NCBI GenBank assembly: GCA_033720855.1
Contig: JAWWBR010000084.1
Location: forward strand, 1 to 14,678
Source: SMXQ01 sp033720855
GTDB taxonomy: Bacteria; Pseudomonadota; Alphaproteobacteria; SMXQ01
Reading direction: 5' to 3'
Length of the DNA: 14,678 nucleotides
Position numbers and translations under genes: made by a program
Notes under the pieces: generated by a model
The model's database searches: none
Seen by the model: only the letters and a program-made list of their open reading frames with translations
What the model was told of the DNA's origin: nothing
Part shown: in pieces, positions 1 to 7,472 of the stretch
Numbering within the stretch: the first letter of the stretch is position 1
How the letters are laid out: each line of letters begins with the position of its first letter

Positions 1-1679
1 AGGTCGACGGCGGGTTCGTCGATGCGCTGGCCGATCCATCGGTTTTCCGGAGGCCGGCCGCGCTCCCTGGCGACCCGCTCCTGATGCGCCTCGTCGTTGA
101 AATAGGAGCGGTTGTTGGCAACCACGATCAGCGTCGGCAGGTCCATGTGGGAGGCGGTCCACAGCGCGCTGACCCCCATCAGAAAGTCGCCATCGCCGAG
201 AACGCCCACGGCCATGCGTCCGCTGTCCTTTAGCGCCAGCGCCGCCCCCACCGTGTGCCCCGGACCGGTGCCGACGGCGCCTCCGGCATCGTTGCCGAGG
301 TAATCCAGGGGATGATCGAAGCGGCAGGCATGGCCCGGCCAGCCCAGCGGCAGCCGCGCCAGACAGACGGTGTTCTCTTTCGCGAAAGCGGTGATGGTAT
401 GGGCGAGGTCGACGGCCTCGAGCGGCGCATCGCCCCGCACCTTTTCCCGCGCGAGCGCCGATTGCGTCCAGTGCTTGATGCGCGCCAGGGCCGGGCGCTG
501 GCGGGCCGTACGCTTGGCCTGGGCGCCGAGGGCGTCGAGCAATTGGCCGATGAAGACATCGGGGTCCGCAAGGATCGGCAGGTCGACCGCCGGCAAGGCC
601 TGGTAATCCATGCTCCAGCCATTGTGCAGCGTGCTTTCAAGCGCGCATTCGATGACCTCGGCCCGCACCGGGTCATCGGTTTGGGAGGCGCTGAACACCG
701 TGCGCAGGGTGCCCGCGAGATCGAGCCAGTCGAAGGCGACGATCAGGTCGGCCTTCTTGATCAGCGCCGCCGAGTCGGGCTGCGGGCGAAACGCCGGGGC
801 CGCCTTGTGCAGGGGGTGCTCGGTCGGGAAGGCGGCGGCATTGTGGGTGTCGGTCAGCACCGGCACGCCCAGCGCTTCCGCCAGGCGCACGCGGCGCTTC
901 CAATCGGCGAGGTCGCGCGAGACACGGCCCATCATGAAGATCGGGAATTTTGCCGCCTTGATGCGCCGGAGCGTGTCCCTGACCGCAGCCGCCGGCGCCG
1001 GCGCCGGCGCCGGCGGCAGGTAGCGGCCGACGTCGGGGATGTTCACCTCCTCCTCGAGCGGCGATTCCTGCAAATCCGCATCCAAACACACATAGACCGG
1101 CCCCTGGGGTCGCGTGGCCGCGATCTTATTGGCGCGCAGGATGGATTCGACCGCCGCCTGGGGCGAGGCGGGCTGGTCATCCCATTTGGTGTAGTGGCGG
1201 ATCATAGAGGCCTGATCCTTGGCTGTGTGAATCCAGTCGATCCAGGGGCGGCGTTTATCGGCGTCGACCGGGCCGGTGGCACCGAAAATGACGACCGGTG
1301 CGCGCCCGCACCAGGCGTTGAAGATCGGCATGGTCCCGTGCATCAGGCCGACATTGGAATGCAGCGCCACGGCCATCGGCGTTTCGGTGATCCGGGCATA
1401 CCCGTCGGCAATGGCAACGGCATGTTCCTCATGCAGGCAGACCAGCATCTGCGGGTTGGTGTTGCCGAGATAGTTCACGATCGAGTCATGGAAGCCGCGA
1501 TAGCTCGCACCCGGCACCAAGGCGATGTACTTGAGGTCGAGCCGGCGCACGACCTCCGCCACCACGTCGGAGCCCCATCCCATGCGGGGATTGCCGAGGT
1601 TGGCGGGGCGGTCCACCGGCACCTTGGGTGATGCCGCGGCGCGGCGCGCCCTCCTTGAGGCTGGTCGTCTCGCTGCCAT
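1..1679 (-). CDS. Thiamine-pyrophosphate-binding decarboxylase/carboligase-type enzyme (3' end cut by window edge)
   Basis: The frame is open for 559 codons from the ATG to the window edge, so the C-terminus is missing. The start is supported by an AAGGGAGAG Shine-Dalgarno 7 bases upstream. The N-terminal Pyr domain carries the cofactor-activating glutamate in LHEEHAVAIADGYAR (E84). The middle domain follows a Pro-Ala linker near residues 222-231. The C-terminal PP domain has the TPP/Mg signature GDGDF (495-499), then 24 residues, then NN (522-523). This is the fold of acetolactate synthase, benzoylformate decarboxylase and oxalyl-CoA decarboxylase; the exact substrate cannot be read from sequence. 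It begins 42 bases after the GST gene and is the last visible gene of the tctCBA-gst operon, which suggests it acts on the imported acid or a product of it. The superfamily is certain; a 2-keto acid decarboxylase role is inferred. Confidence 0.9.
   Translation of the reverse strand, partial: MAARRPASRRARRAAASPKVPVDRPANLGNPRMGWGSDVVAEVVRRLDLKYIALVPGASYRGFHDSIVNYLGNTNPQMLVCLHEEHAVAIADGYARITETPMAVALHSNVGLMHGTMPIFNAWCGRAPVVIFGATGPVDADKRRPWIDWIHTAKDQASMIRHYTKWDDQPASPQAAVESILRANKIAATRPQGPVYVCLDADLQESPLEEEVNIPDVGRYLPPAPAPAPAAAVRDTLRRIKAAKFPIFMMGRVSRDLADWKRRVRLAEALGVPVLTDTHNAAAFPTEHPLHKAAPAFRPQPDSAALIKKADLIVAFDWLDLAGTLRTVFSASQTDDPVRAEVIECALESTLHNGWSMDYQALPAVDLPILADPDVFIGQLLDALGAQAKRTARQRPALARIKHWTQSALAREKVRGDAPLEAVDLAHTITAFAKENTVCLARLPLGWPGHACRFDHPLDYLGNDAGGAVGTGPGHTVGAALALKDSGRMAVGVLGDGDFLMGVSALWTASHMDLPTLIVVANNRSYFNDEAHQERVARERGRPPENRWIGQRIDEPAVD
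991..1014. repeat. Four perfect tandem GCCGGC hexamers inside the TPP-enzyme gene
   Basis: GCCGGC is repeated four times without interruption. On the coding (minus) strand it encodes alternating Pro and Ala, forming a flexible linker between the N-terminal and central domains. Because the unit is six bases, slippage would change linker length without breaking the frame. Confidence 0.8.
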
Positions 1680-1721
1680 GACACGTTCTCTCCCTTGCAA
1701 CAATCTGTGCGGTTCGCCGTT

Positions 1722-2513
1722 TCAGGCGGATTCCAGGCAGGCCTCGATCTGCGGCCAGTATTCGCGGCCCTTTTCGCGCATCAGCGCGAGATACTTGTCA
1801 TCGAACAGTCGCACGAAGGCCGGTTCGTAGGACGGCCGCGAAGTCACCCGCTTGTACCAATCGGCGATGCGGGGCTGATCCAGCCACATGCGGTTGAGGC
1901 CGAGATGGTCCATGCGGGTGATGTAGGGCGCGAGCCCGACATCGGCGAGGGAAAAGACATCGCCGGCGAGCCAGTGATGCCGATCGAGGGCCGCGTCCAT
2001 GTCGTCGAGAAGCTTGCGGAACCGCTTGATGGAACTGACGAAAAGCGGCGATTCGACGCCTTCGAAAACGACCGACCGGTAGCGTTCGCGCTTGGCCGGG
2101 TCGGGGATGCCCTCGACCAGCTTGTTGGCGAATTCCTCGCCCTTCGCCAGTTTCTGAAAACGGAAGGCGATGGCGTTGGACATGACGCCGGTTTCGGCGT
2201 GCAGTCCCTCGTCCAGCTGCTTGGTCCACAGCCGCATGCGCGCACGACCCAGGGGATCCCGCGGATGGAGGGCGGGGTCCGGAAAGCGCTCATCCAGGTA
2301 TTCGTTGATCACCGTCGATTCGATGATCACCTCGCCATCGTCCACCAGGGTCGGCACCACGCCATTGGGGTTGAGCGCGAGATACTCGGGCCGGTGCTGG
2401 TCGCCGGCGCGGAGGTCGAGGTGGTGGTCGACCCAGTCCTGCCGCTTTTCGGCCAGGCACAAGCGGACCTTCTGGGAACAGGTGGACATGGCGTTGTGGT
2501 ACAGCTCCAGCAT
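1722..2513 (-). CDS. Glutathione S-transferase family protein with LigF (beta-etherase)-like features
   Basis: This 263-residue protein has an N-terminal thioredoxin-like domain. It contains a STCSQKVR motif at residues 10-17, where the Ser/Cys residues are candidates for activating glutathione. It also has the cis-proline strand NPNGVVPTLVDDG and the glutathione-binding ES pair in IIESTVINEYL. The helical C-terminal domain includes RARMRLWTKQLDE and GDVFSLADVGLAPYI. The segment STVI-EYL...FP...P-DP--RA-MR-WTK--DE resembles, from memory, the lignin beta-aryl-ether-cleaving LigF family, which has a similar length. I prefer ATG at 2513, 5 bases after GAGGAG; a GTG two codons upstream (2519) is possible. 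The gene lies 50 bases after tctA and 42 before the TPP enzyme, so it is probably in the same operon. Family membership is firm. Beta-etherase activity is an inference; a zeta-like isomerase or dehalogenase is also possible. Confidence 0.9.
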   Translation of the reverse strand: MLELYHNAMSTCSQKVRLCLAEKRQDWVDHHLDLRAGDQHRPEYLALNPNGVVPTLVDDGEVIIESTVINEYLDERFPDPALHPRDPLGRARMRLWTKQLDEGLHAETGVMSNAIAFRFQKLAKGEEFANKLVEGIPDPAKRERYRSVVFEGVESPLFVSSIKRFRKLLDDMDAALDRHHWLAGDVFSLADVGLAPYITRMDHLGLNRMWLDQPRIADWYKRVTSRPSYEPAFVRLFDDKYLALMREKGREYWPQIEACLESA

Positions 2514-2563
2514 CGTCACTCCTCGCCTCTCTGCAGCCCCTTACCGTACGCTCCGGCGCGGCC

Positions 2564-4084
2564 TCAGGTCGGCTCCTGCAGGATTTGGGGCTTCGCCTTG
2601 GAGAAACGCCAGATCGAGATCGCCGTCAAGATAAAGAACAGGATCGCAATGGGCCGTCGCAGCAGCATCTCCGGCTGGTTGCCGAACAGCACCATGGTCT
2701 GTCGCAGCGCGTCCTCGGTCATCGGCCCGAGAATGAAGGCGATGATGAAGGCGACGATGGAGTAATCCAGCTTGCGCATGATGTAGCCGAGAAGCCCGAA
2801 GCCCACCATCAGGCCGAGGGCGAACATGCTCTGGGTGGTCACGTAGGCGCCGCAGAAGCACATCAATACGATCACCGGATGGACGTATTGGCGCGGCAGG
2901 GTGATGACCCAGGCGAAAAACCGCAAGCCGCCCTGCCCGATGAACAGATTTATGAAGTTGGCTACCAGCATGGCGCCGAACAGCCCGTAGATGGTCGTGC
3001 CGTGCTGCTGGAAGATCAAGGGCCCCGGCGTCAGGCCATGAATGATCAGGGCCCCGAGCAGGACCGCAGCGGAGAGATTCCCGGGGATGCCGAGGGCGAG
3101 CGTCGGGATCAGGTTGGCGCCGACCGTGGCCGAATTCGCCGCCTCGGCCGCCGCCACGCCTTCGAGCTTGCCCTGGCCGAACTCTTCCGGGGTCTTGGAC
3201 GCCCGTTTGGCCGCACCGTAGCCGAGGAAGCCCGCCAGGGTCGAACCCAGGCCGGGGATCGCCCCGATTACCGTGCCGATCGCGCTGGACCGCATAATGG
3301 TGCGGAAACATTCCTTCCATTCCTGCCAGGTGACGACGTTGTCGTCGCGATTGGGGCTGCGCTTGTAAATGCCGTCGCCGCCGCTTCCCGGGCCCTCCTT
3401 GCGGTTGTGCCAGTTCGCCTCCACCTGGATCAGGATTTCCGACAATGCCAGCATGCCGATCACCAGCGCCAGCAGGGAAACGCCGTCCTCGAGCTCGATC
3501 TCGCCGAACGTCATGCGCGGGGTCGACGCCTCGGAATCGAGGCCCACGGTCGAGAGGAAGATGCCCAGCACCGCGGCAATCAGCCCTTTGACCACGGAGC
3601 GCCCGACCAGGGCCGCAATGAAGGTCAGGGCAAACAGCATCAACGCGAACAGTTCCGCCGATCCCATGTTCAAGGCCAGGATGGCGAAGGGCGCGGCCAC
3701 GCAGATCAGCACGATGTCGGAAAAGAAGTCGCCATAGACCGACGAATAAAGGGCCATCTTGAGCGCCTTCAGTCCCTTGCCCTTCCGGGTCAGGGGATAG
3801 CCGTCGAAGGTCGTGGATATGGCCTCCGCGGCGCCGGGAATATTGATCAGGCAGGCGGAGATGGCGCCGCCGAAATTGGCGCCCTTGTTGATGCCGACCA
3901 GGAAAGCGATCGCCGTCAACGGCCCCATGAAGAATGTCAGCGGCACGGCAATGGCGATGGCCATGGGCCCATTGAGGCCGGGGATCGCACCTACGGCGAT
4001 GCCGATGAAAACGCCGAGGCAGATCATCAGCATGTTGTAGATGGTGAAGGCCTGGCCGAGCCCCGTGAGGACCATATCAAGCAT
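2564..4084 (-). CDS. tctA: Tripartite tricarboxylate transporter, large permease subunit TctA
   Basis: This 506-residue, very hydrophobic inner-membrane protein has the length and glycine/proline-rich motifs of TctA. The first is GAIPGLNGPMAIAIAVPLTF near residues 32-51, followed by GINKGANFGGAISACLINIPG. The internal repeat carries GAIPGLGSTLAGFLGYGAAKR and LALGIPGNLSAAVLLGALI. About a dozen membrane segments are apparent. TctA forms the secondary-transport channel that, with TctB, takes substrate from the periplasmic binding protein TctC. The ATG follows AGGGG by about 6 bases and starts 9 bases after the tctB stop. Known substrates of the family include citrate, tricarballylate, terephthalate and other organic acids; the substrate here is not identifiable from TctA. 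Confidence 0.96.
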   Translation of the reverse strand: MLDMVLTGLGQAFTIYNMLMICLGVFIGIAVGAIPGLNGPMAIAIAVPLTFFMGPLTAIAFLVGINKGANFGGAISACLINIPGAAEAISTTFDGYPLTRKGKGLKALKMALYSSVYGDFFSDIVLICVAAPFAILALNMGSAELFALMLFALTFIAALVGRSVVKGLIAAVLGIFLSTVGLDSEASTPRMTFGEIELEDGVSLLALVIGMLALSEILIQVEANWHNRKEGPGSGGDGIYKRSPNRDDNVVTWQEWKECFRTIMRSSAIGTVIGAIPGLGSTLAGFLGYGAAKRASKTPEEFGQGKLEGVAAAEAANSATVGANLIPTLALGIPGNLSAAVLLGALIIHGLTPGPLIFQQHGTTIYGLFGAMLVANFINLFIGQGGLRFFAWVITLPRQYVHPVIVLMCFCGAYVTTQSMFALGLMVGFGLLGYIMRKLDYSIVAFIIAFILGPMTEDALRQTMVLFGNQPEMLLRRPIAILFFILTAISIWRFSKAKPQILQEPT

Positions 4085-4093
4085 CGCGCACCC

Positions 4094-4543
4094 CTAGGGC
4101 AGTGGAAACTGCAACAGCTTCCAGAAAAATGCCCAGACCAGCAGCGGCGCGACGATGGCCGTGACGGCGATCGGGATCGGGCGCCGCTCGCCCATCATCA
4201 CCATCAGCACGGCGACGACGAAGGGGCCGCCGGCAAGGATGCCGATGTATTCCAGCAACACCAAAGTGGCGATCAGGACCGCGGCGACGACGCCCAGGAA
4301 CACCCAGCTTTCCCGCGGGATGGGGGCCGGTTCGCCGCCGTCCTTGTCCACGAACAGCCGCCGAATGAAGAACACCGCCGCCAGGCCGGTCGCGACGATC
4401 ATCGTCAGATACGGCGCGTCCTGGGCGCGCAGACCGTAATTTCCCTCCTGGTGACCGGGCACCCAGATGGGGATGACGACGAAAATCACCAGCAGCCCGA
4501 AGGCCACCAACAAGGCCGCCGAAATAATGTCGGCTCGTCGCAT
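4094..4543 (-). CDS. tctB: Tripartite tricarboxylate transporter, small permease subunit TctB
   Basis: This 149-residue protein has about four hydrophobic segments: residues 6-27, a stretch near 46-61 ending in FFIRRLF, a long one around 84-107, and a C-terminal one in IPIAVTAIVAPLLVWAFFW. Size, topology and position between tctC and tctA match the poorly conserved TctB subunit. The start MRRADIISAALLV is chosen because it gives the standard length. A longer reading from further upstream would run back through the intergenic hairpin and into tctC in another frame. No good Shine-Dalgarno is visible, so translation may be weak or coupled. It follows tctC after a 73-base gap containing a strong hairpin. 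Confidence 0.9.
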   Translation of the reverse strand: MRRADIISAALLVAFGLLVIFVVIPIWVPGHQEGNYGLRAQDAPYLTMIVATGLAAVFFIRRLFVDKDGGEPAPIPRESWVFLGVVAAVLIATLVLLEYIGILAGGPFVVAVLMVMMGERRPIPIAVTAIVAPLLVWAFFWKLLQFPLP

Positions 4544-4572
4544 GGGAGAAACTCGCGTTGAACGGGCGGAAA

Positions 4573-4601
4573 GGGCCGCGCGGAGCCCGCCCGCGCGGCC
4601 C
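4573..4601 (-). terminator. GC hairpin between tctC and tctB (probable attenuator or mRNA-stabilising stem)
   Basis: A perfect 11-bp inverted repeat, GGGCCGCGCGG (4573-4583) and CCGCGCGGCCC (4591-4601), encloses a 7-base loop. It is flanked by a second match, GTTGAA (4557-4562) with TTCAAC (4605-4610). On the transcribed strand only TTT follows the stem, so full Rho-independent termination is doubtful. Partial termination or protection of upstream tctC mRNA would give more binding protein than permease, as in many binding-protein operons. Confidence 0.6.
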
Positions 4602-4616
4602 GGCTTCAACCCACTT

Positions 4617-5594
4617 CTACTTCTTCTTGCCCTTGTCGAACTTCTTGATGAGGGCGATGTAGTTCTTCTCCAACTCCTGCATATAGGTTTCGAGCTCCTG
4701 CGGGCTACGGGTGTCCATGACCATACGCAGGTTCTTGCGGTAGAGCTGGACGATCTTGGGATCGCTGCGCGCCGCCGAGAGCGCATTCCTGAGCTTGCCC
4801 AGGGCCGGCCCCGGCACGCCCTTCGGCGCGACCATCAGCTGCAGGGTCTCGGTCGATACGCCGACACCCATTTCCTTCAGGGTCGGCACGTCGGGATAAT
4901 CGGGATTGCGCTGGTCGCTGACGGTGCCGATCACCATGGTCTTGCCCGCGTCGGTGTGCTTGACATGGGCGCCCCCGGTGAAGACCACGTCCACGTGGCC
5001 ACCGAGAACCCGCTGCATGGAATTGCCACCGCCGCGCACACGGATGATCTGGGCCGGGATCCCGTAATGGGCCCCAATCGCCTCGCCCACCAGCCGCCCG
5101 GGCCCGCCGGAATAGACCAGGCGCAGGGGCTTGTTCTCTTTCTTGAGCTTGGCCGCCATTTCCGTCAGGGTCTTCCAGCCGCGGCCCGCCAGCGAGACGA
5201 TCGACTGATGGGGCACCGTGACCGATCCCACATAGTCGAAATCCTTGGCAAAGTAGAGCGACTTCTTGCGCCGGTAATGGGGCTGGAAGCCGACATGATG
5301 GCCGAAGGCGTAAGCGACGGTATAGCCGTCGGGCGTCGATTTCTTCAGAAGCACCAGGGCCTTGGAACCGCCGCCGCCGGGCTTGTTGACGACCACCATG
5401 GGCTGGCCCAGGGTTTTCTCCATCGCCTTGGCGAGGATCCGCGCGCCGGCATCGGTGCTGCCGCCGGCCCCGGCCCCGACATAGACCGTGACGGGTTTGT
5501 CGGGATAGGCCAAGGCGGGGCTCGCCCCTCCGGCCAAGGCAAAGGCCGTCGCACCCGCGGCGAAGGCAGCTGTCGTGATTGTTCCTAACCGCAT
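4617..5594 (-). CDS. tctC: Tripartite tricarboxylate transporter substrate-binding protein TctC
   Basis: This 325-residue periplasmic protein of the Bug/TctC family captures the solute for the TctAB permease. The signal peptide covers residues 1-29: a short basic start, an Ala/Gly-rich core, and cleavage after ALA before YPDKP. The mature start YPDKPVTVYVGAGAGGSTD and the segments LGQPMVVVNKPGGGGSKA and TPDGYTVAYAF match family hallmarks (the YPxKPI start, GGxxD, VxNxPGAGG and PDGYT positions). The protein ends in a lysine-rich tail. The ATG has an AGGGAGA Shine-Dalgarno 8 bases upstream. It is the first gene of the tctCBA-gst-TPP unit, with a candidate promoter upstream. Bug proteins bind varied carboxylates and aromatic acids, so the ligand remains open. 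Confidence 0.95.
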   Translation of the reverse strand: MRLGTITTAAFAAGATAFALAGGASPALAYPDKPVTVYVGAGAGGSTDAGARILAKAMEKTLGQPMVVVNKPGGGGSKALVLLKKSTPDGYTVAYAFGHHVGFQPHYRRKKSLYFAKDFDYVGSVTVPHQSIVSLAGRGWKTLTEMAAKLKKENKPLRLVYSGGPGRLVGEAIGAHYGIPAQIIRVRGGGNSMQRVLGGHVDVVFTGGAHVKHTDAGKTMVIGTVSDQRNPDYPDVPTLKEMGVGVSTETLQLMVAPKGVPGPALGKLRNALSAARSDPKIVQLYRKNLRMVMDTRSPQELETYMQELEKNYIALIKKFDKGKKK

Positions 5595-5628
5595 CTTGAA
5601 TTCTCCCTGTTAACCGAACTTCACGTGG

Positions 5629-5638
5629 CCGTGCACGG
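5629..5638. repeat. 10-bp palindrome CCGTGCACGG in the tctC leader
   Basis: This perfect palindrome lies 35-44 bases upstream of the tctC start, inside the expected 5' leader. It could be a minor regulator half-site or chance in GC-rich DNA; nothing else supports a function. Confidence 0.3.
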
Positions 5639-5692
5639 CAGGCGATGGTTTCGTTTCGGCGACCACCGGCGTTCAACCGCCATGTGTCCTTG

Positions 5693-5704
5693 GCCTCGCG
5701 AGGC
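5693..5704. promoter_or_regulatory. 12-bp palindrome GCCTCGCGAGGC, candidate operator of the tct operon
   Basis: This perfect palindrome sits immediately downstream of the candidate -10 hexamer, about where transcription would start. That is a typical place for a repressor or activator dimer site. No regulator gene is present in the window to pair with it, so the role is inferred from position and symmetry alone. Confidence 0.4.
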
Positions 5705-5706
5705 TA

Positions 5707-5735
5707 ACACTAGAGGTCCGCCCCGCCGATGCCAA
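5707..5735 (-). promoter_or_regulatory. Candidate sigma70-type promoter for tctCBA-gst-TPP
   Basis: On the minus strand TTGGCA (5735-5730) is followed by a 17-base spacer and TAGTGT (5712-5707). The -35 matches five of six consensus positions, the -10 only three. It begins about 18 bases past the EamA stop and leaves a leader of roughly 100 bases before tctC. The position is sensible but the -10 is weak. Confidence 0.4.
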
Positions 5736-5753
5736 CACATTTCCTGACCCTGT

Positions 5754-6674
5754 TCAGGGTGCCCGCGCCCCACGATTGACCAATGCGATACCCACGAAAA
5801 TCAGCACGATACCGGCGAGGTGGTAAAAGCGGAACGCCTCGCCCAGCAGCCAAACACCAAGCGCGGAGCCGAAAACCGGCATCAAATACATATACATGCC
5901 CGCCCGGCCCGGTCCTATGGTGGCCACCGCCTTGTTCCAGATGATGTAGGCCAGTACCGAGGGAAACACGGCGAAATAGAGGATGGAGGCACCCGTCTCC
6001 GCGGTCAGGCCGAACCCGCCCAGGCGCCAGAGTTCCCACGCCACCAGGGGCAGGTGGAATACCGCGCCGAGGCCGACGGTGACGGCGAGGAAAGCAAGCG
6101 GCGGCAGCTTGGTCGGCCGCCAGCGGATCAAGACCGTGTAAAGGGACCAGAAGGTGACGCCCGCAATCACCAACAGAGCTCCCCGGTCGGGCACGAGGCT
6201 GGCCAATTCGCCGATATCCCCCTTGGCGATGATCAGCACGGCGCCGCCGAAGGCAACCAGCACACCGCCGACCTGCACGCCCCGGAGCCGCTCGCTGAGC
6301 AGCGCCAAGGCCAGCAAGAAGGTCATCACCGGCATCATCGTGTTGATCAGAGACGCGTTGACCACGGTGGTGTAATGCAGCGCCGCGTAGATGAAGCAAT
6401 TGAACGCGGTGATCCCGACCGCGCCCAAGAGAAGGAGAAAAGGCAGCTCTGTGCGGATCTGCGCGCCCTGGCCACGAAACCTGGCCGCGGCGAACGGCAG
6501 CAGGATGACGAAGGCGAGGCCCCAGCGCGAGAACGACATCTGGATCGGCGGAATATCGTCGCGCATGACGCGGGCGATGAGAAAATTTCCCGACCAGAAC
6601 AGTGGCGGCAGGGCGGCGTAGAAATAGGCCATACGGGGCGCCGAGAATACGGCCGAGAGACGGGAACCGGTCAT
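5754..6674 (-). CDS. EamA/DMT-superfamily transporter
   Basis: This 306-residue inner-membrane protein has about ten hydrophobic helices arranged as two EamA repeats. Repeat 1 (residues about 15-145) includes LPPLFWSGNFLIARVM, the typical first-helix WSGNF-type motif, and ALHYTTVVNASLINTMMPVMTFLLALALLSERL. Repeat 2 (about 165-300) includes FWSLYTVLIRW and MYLMPVFGSALGVWLLGEAF, the conserved P-x-x-x-x-x-G...GE end. Members of the superfamily usually export amino acids, metabolites or drugs. The ATG at 6674 has no good Shine-Dalgarno; an alternative is MAYFYAALPP at residue 15. It ends 159 bases before tctC on the same strand, but the intervening candidate promoter suggests tctC has its own start. 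It is divergent from the cupin gene. Confidence 0.92.
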   Translation of the reverse strand: MTGSRLSAVFSAPRMAYFYAALPPLFWSGNFLIARVMRDDIPPIQMSFSRWGLAFVILLPFAAARFRGQGAQIRTELPFLLLLGAVGITAFNCFIYAALHYTTVVNASLINTMMPVMTFLLALALLSERLRGVQVGGVLVAFGGAVLIIAKGDIGELASLVPDRGALLVIAGVTFWSLYTVLIRWRPTKLPPLAFLAVTVGLGAVFHLPLVAWELWRLGGFGLTAETGASILYFAVFPSVLAYIIWNKAVATIGPGRAGMYMYLMPVFGSALGVWLLGEAFRFYHLAGIVLIFVGIALVNRGARAP

Positions 6675-6777
6675 TGCGGCATCTTAGGGGATGGCCACCG
6701 GCCTCTCAATCGGCGCGCCGGCGGGCTGGCATCCGGCGCCCGCCCAGGCTAAGCTAGCCGCGGCGGAACACATAATT

Positions 6778-6801
6778 CGGCGATCTCCGACGGAGACGCC
6801 G
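6778..6801. promoter_or_regulatory. Imperfect dyad between the divergent EamA and cupin genes
   Basis: CGGCG-A-TCTCCG (6778-6789) and CGGAGA-CGCCG (6791-6801) form an 11-bp inverted repeat with one bulged A and a one-base centre. It follows a CATAAT hexamer (6771-6776) that could be a -10 for the cupin gene, although no good -35 lies at the right distance. An operator for one or both divergent genes is possible but unproven. The rest of the 176-base intergenic region shows only the palindrome CGGCGCGCCG (6711-6720). Confidence 0.3.
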
Positions 6802-6850
6802 ATGCCCCGCCCAAAAGCAAGATCCCGAAACCGGCCCTAAGGAGGAAGCC

Positions 6851-7444
6851 ATGGCAACCGAACTGCAAGACAAAGAAATCCCGACCGAACTGACCGACGA
6901 CACCACCGACCATATCGAGCGCGAGAAGCTGCGCGGCGCGGCCAAGAAGGAGGCCTTCTTCCGCAAGAAGGAAGAGGACTTCACACCGTTCAAGTTCGTC
7001 CGCCCGGACGACATCCCCGAAGGGCGGCGCGCCCATGTCCGTCTGTGCAAGGGCAGCCTGGTGCGCGGAACCGTCCAGATCCTTCCGTCCGGCGGCGACA
7101 CCAACGTCCATTGCCATCCCGATGCCGACGGCTTCTGGTTCGTGCTTCAGGGCCAGGTCGAATGGAAGAACGTCGACGGCGAGCTGCTCGGCGTCTTCGG
7201 CCCCGGCGAGGGCATCATGGTGCCGCGCTACGCGCGCTACAGCTTCAACCAGACCGGCGATGAGGAGCTTCACCTGCTGCAGGTGGTCGCGTCCGCCAAT
7301 GACGGGTCCAAGCGCCGCGTCGGCATCGGCCCCCAGAACAAATCGCTGTTCAAGACGCTGCACTACAACTACCCGGGTGAACCCGACGGCATCGCCGGGG
7401 AACAGGCACGGGAAGAGGAAAAGGCCAAAGCCAAGGCCGAGTAA
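6851..7444 (+). CDS. Cupin-domain protein with an incomplete metal site
   Basis: This 197-residue soluble protein is the only plus-strand gene here. A strong AAGGAGG Shine-Dalgarno lies 5 bases before the ATG. The N-terminal third is charged and probably helical. The cupin core covers about residues 68-150. Motif 1 reads GGDTNVHCHPDADGFWFVLQG, with H87 and H89 present but Gly94 (next to Asp93) where the metal-ligand Glu normally lies. Motif 2 reads GEGIMVPRYARYSFNQTG, with Tyr130 at the usual third-histidine position. The C-terminus is Lys/Glu/Ala-rich. Canonical cupins bind metal through three His and one Glu, so this protein may bind metal through only two histidines or act without metal. 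The fold is clear and the reaction unknown. It converges with the racemase-like gene at its 3' end. Confidence 0.88.
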   Translation: MATELQDKEIPTELTDDTTDHIEREKLRGAAKKEAFFRKKEEDFTPFKFVRPDDIPEGRRAHVRLCKGSLVRGTVQILPSGGDTNVHCHPDADGFWFVLQGQVEWKNVDGELLGVFGPGEGIMVPRYARYSFNQTGDEELHLLQVVASANDGSKRRVGIGPQNKSLFKTLHYNYPGEPDGIAGEQAREEEKAKAKAE

Positions 7445-7472
7445 GGCGTTTCCGTCTCTTAGGGCCGACGCC

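Noticed and set aside
2585..4561. Very long plus-strand open frame opposite tctA and tctB
   Set aside because: It is antisense to clear TctA/TctB genes, rich in His/Gln/Asp/Arg with no recognisable domain. Such frames are a by-product of high GC at third codon positions. The same holds for the plus-strand frames at 255-1631, 1695-2765, 4467-5588, 7532-8410 and 8266-9756.
4544..4786. Longer N-terminus for TctB
   Set aside because: It would read through the intergenic hairpin and the 3' end of tctC in another frame, giving a Ser/Arg-rich segment unlike TctB.
5747..5760. Short ACCCT-gttc-AGGGT stem overlapping the EamA stop as a terminator
   Set aside because: Only 5 bp with a 4-base loop and no T tract; too weak in GC-rich DNA to call.
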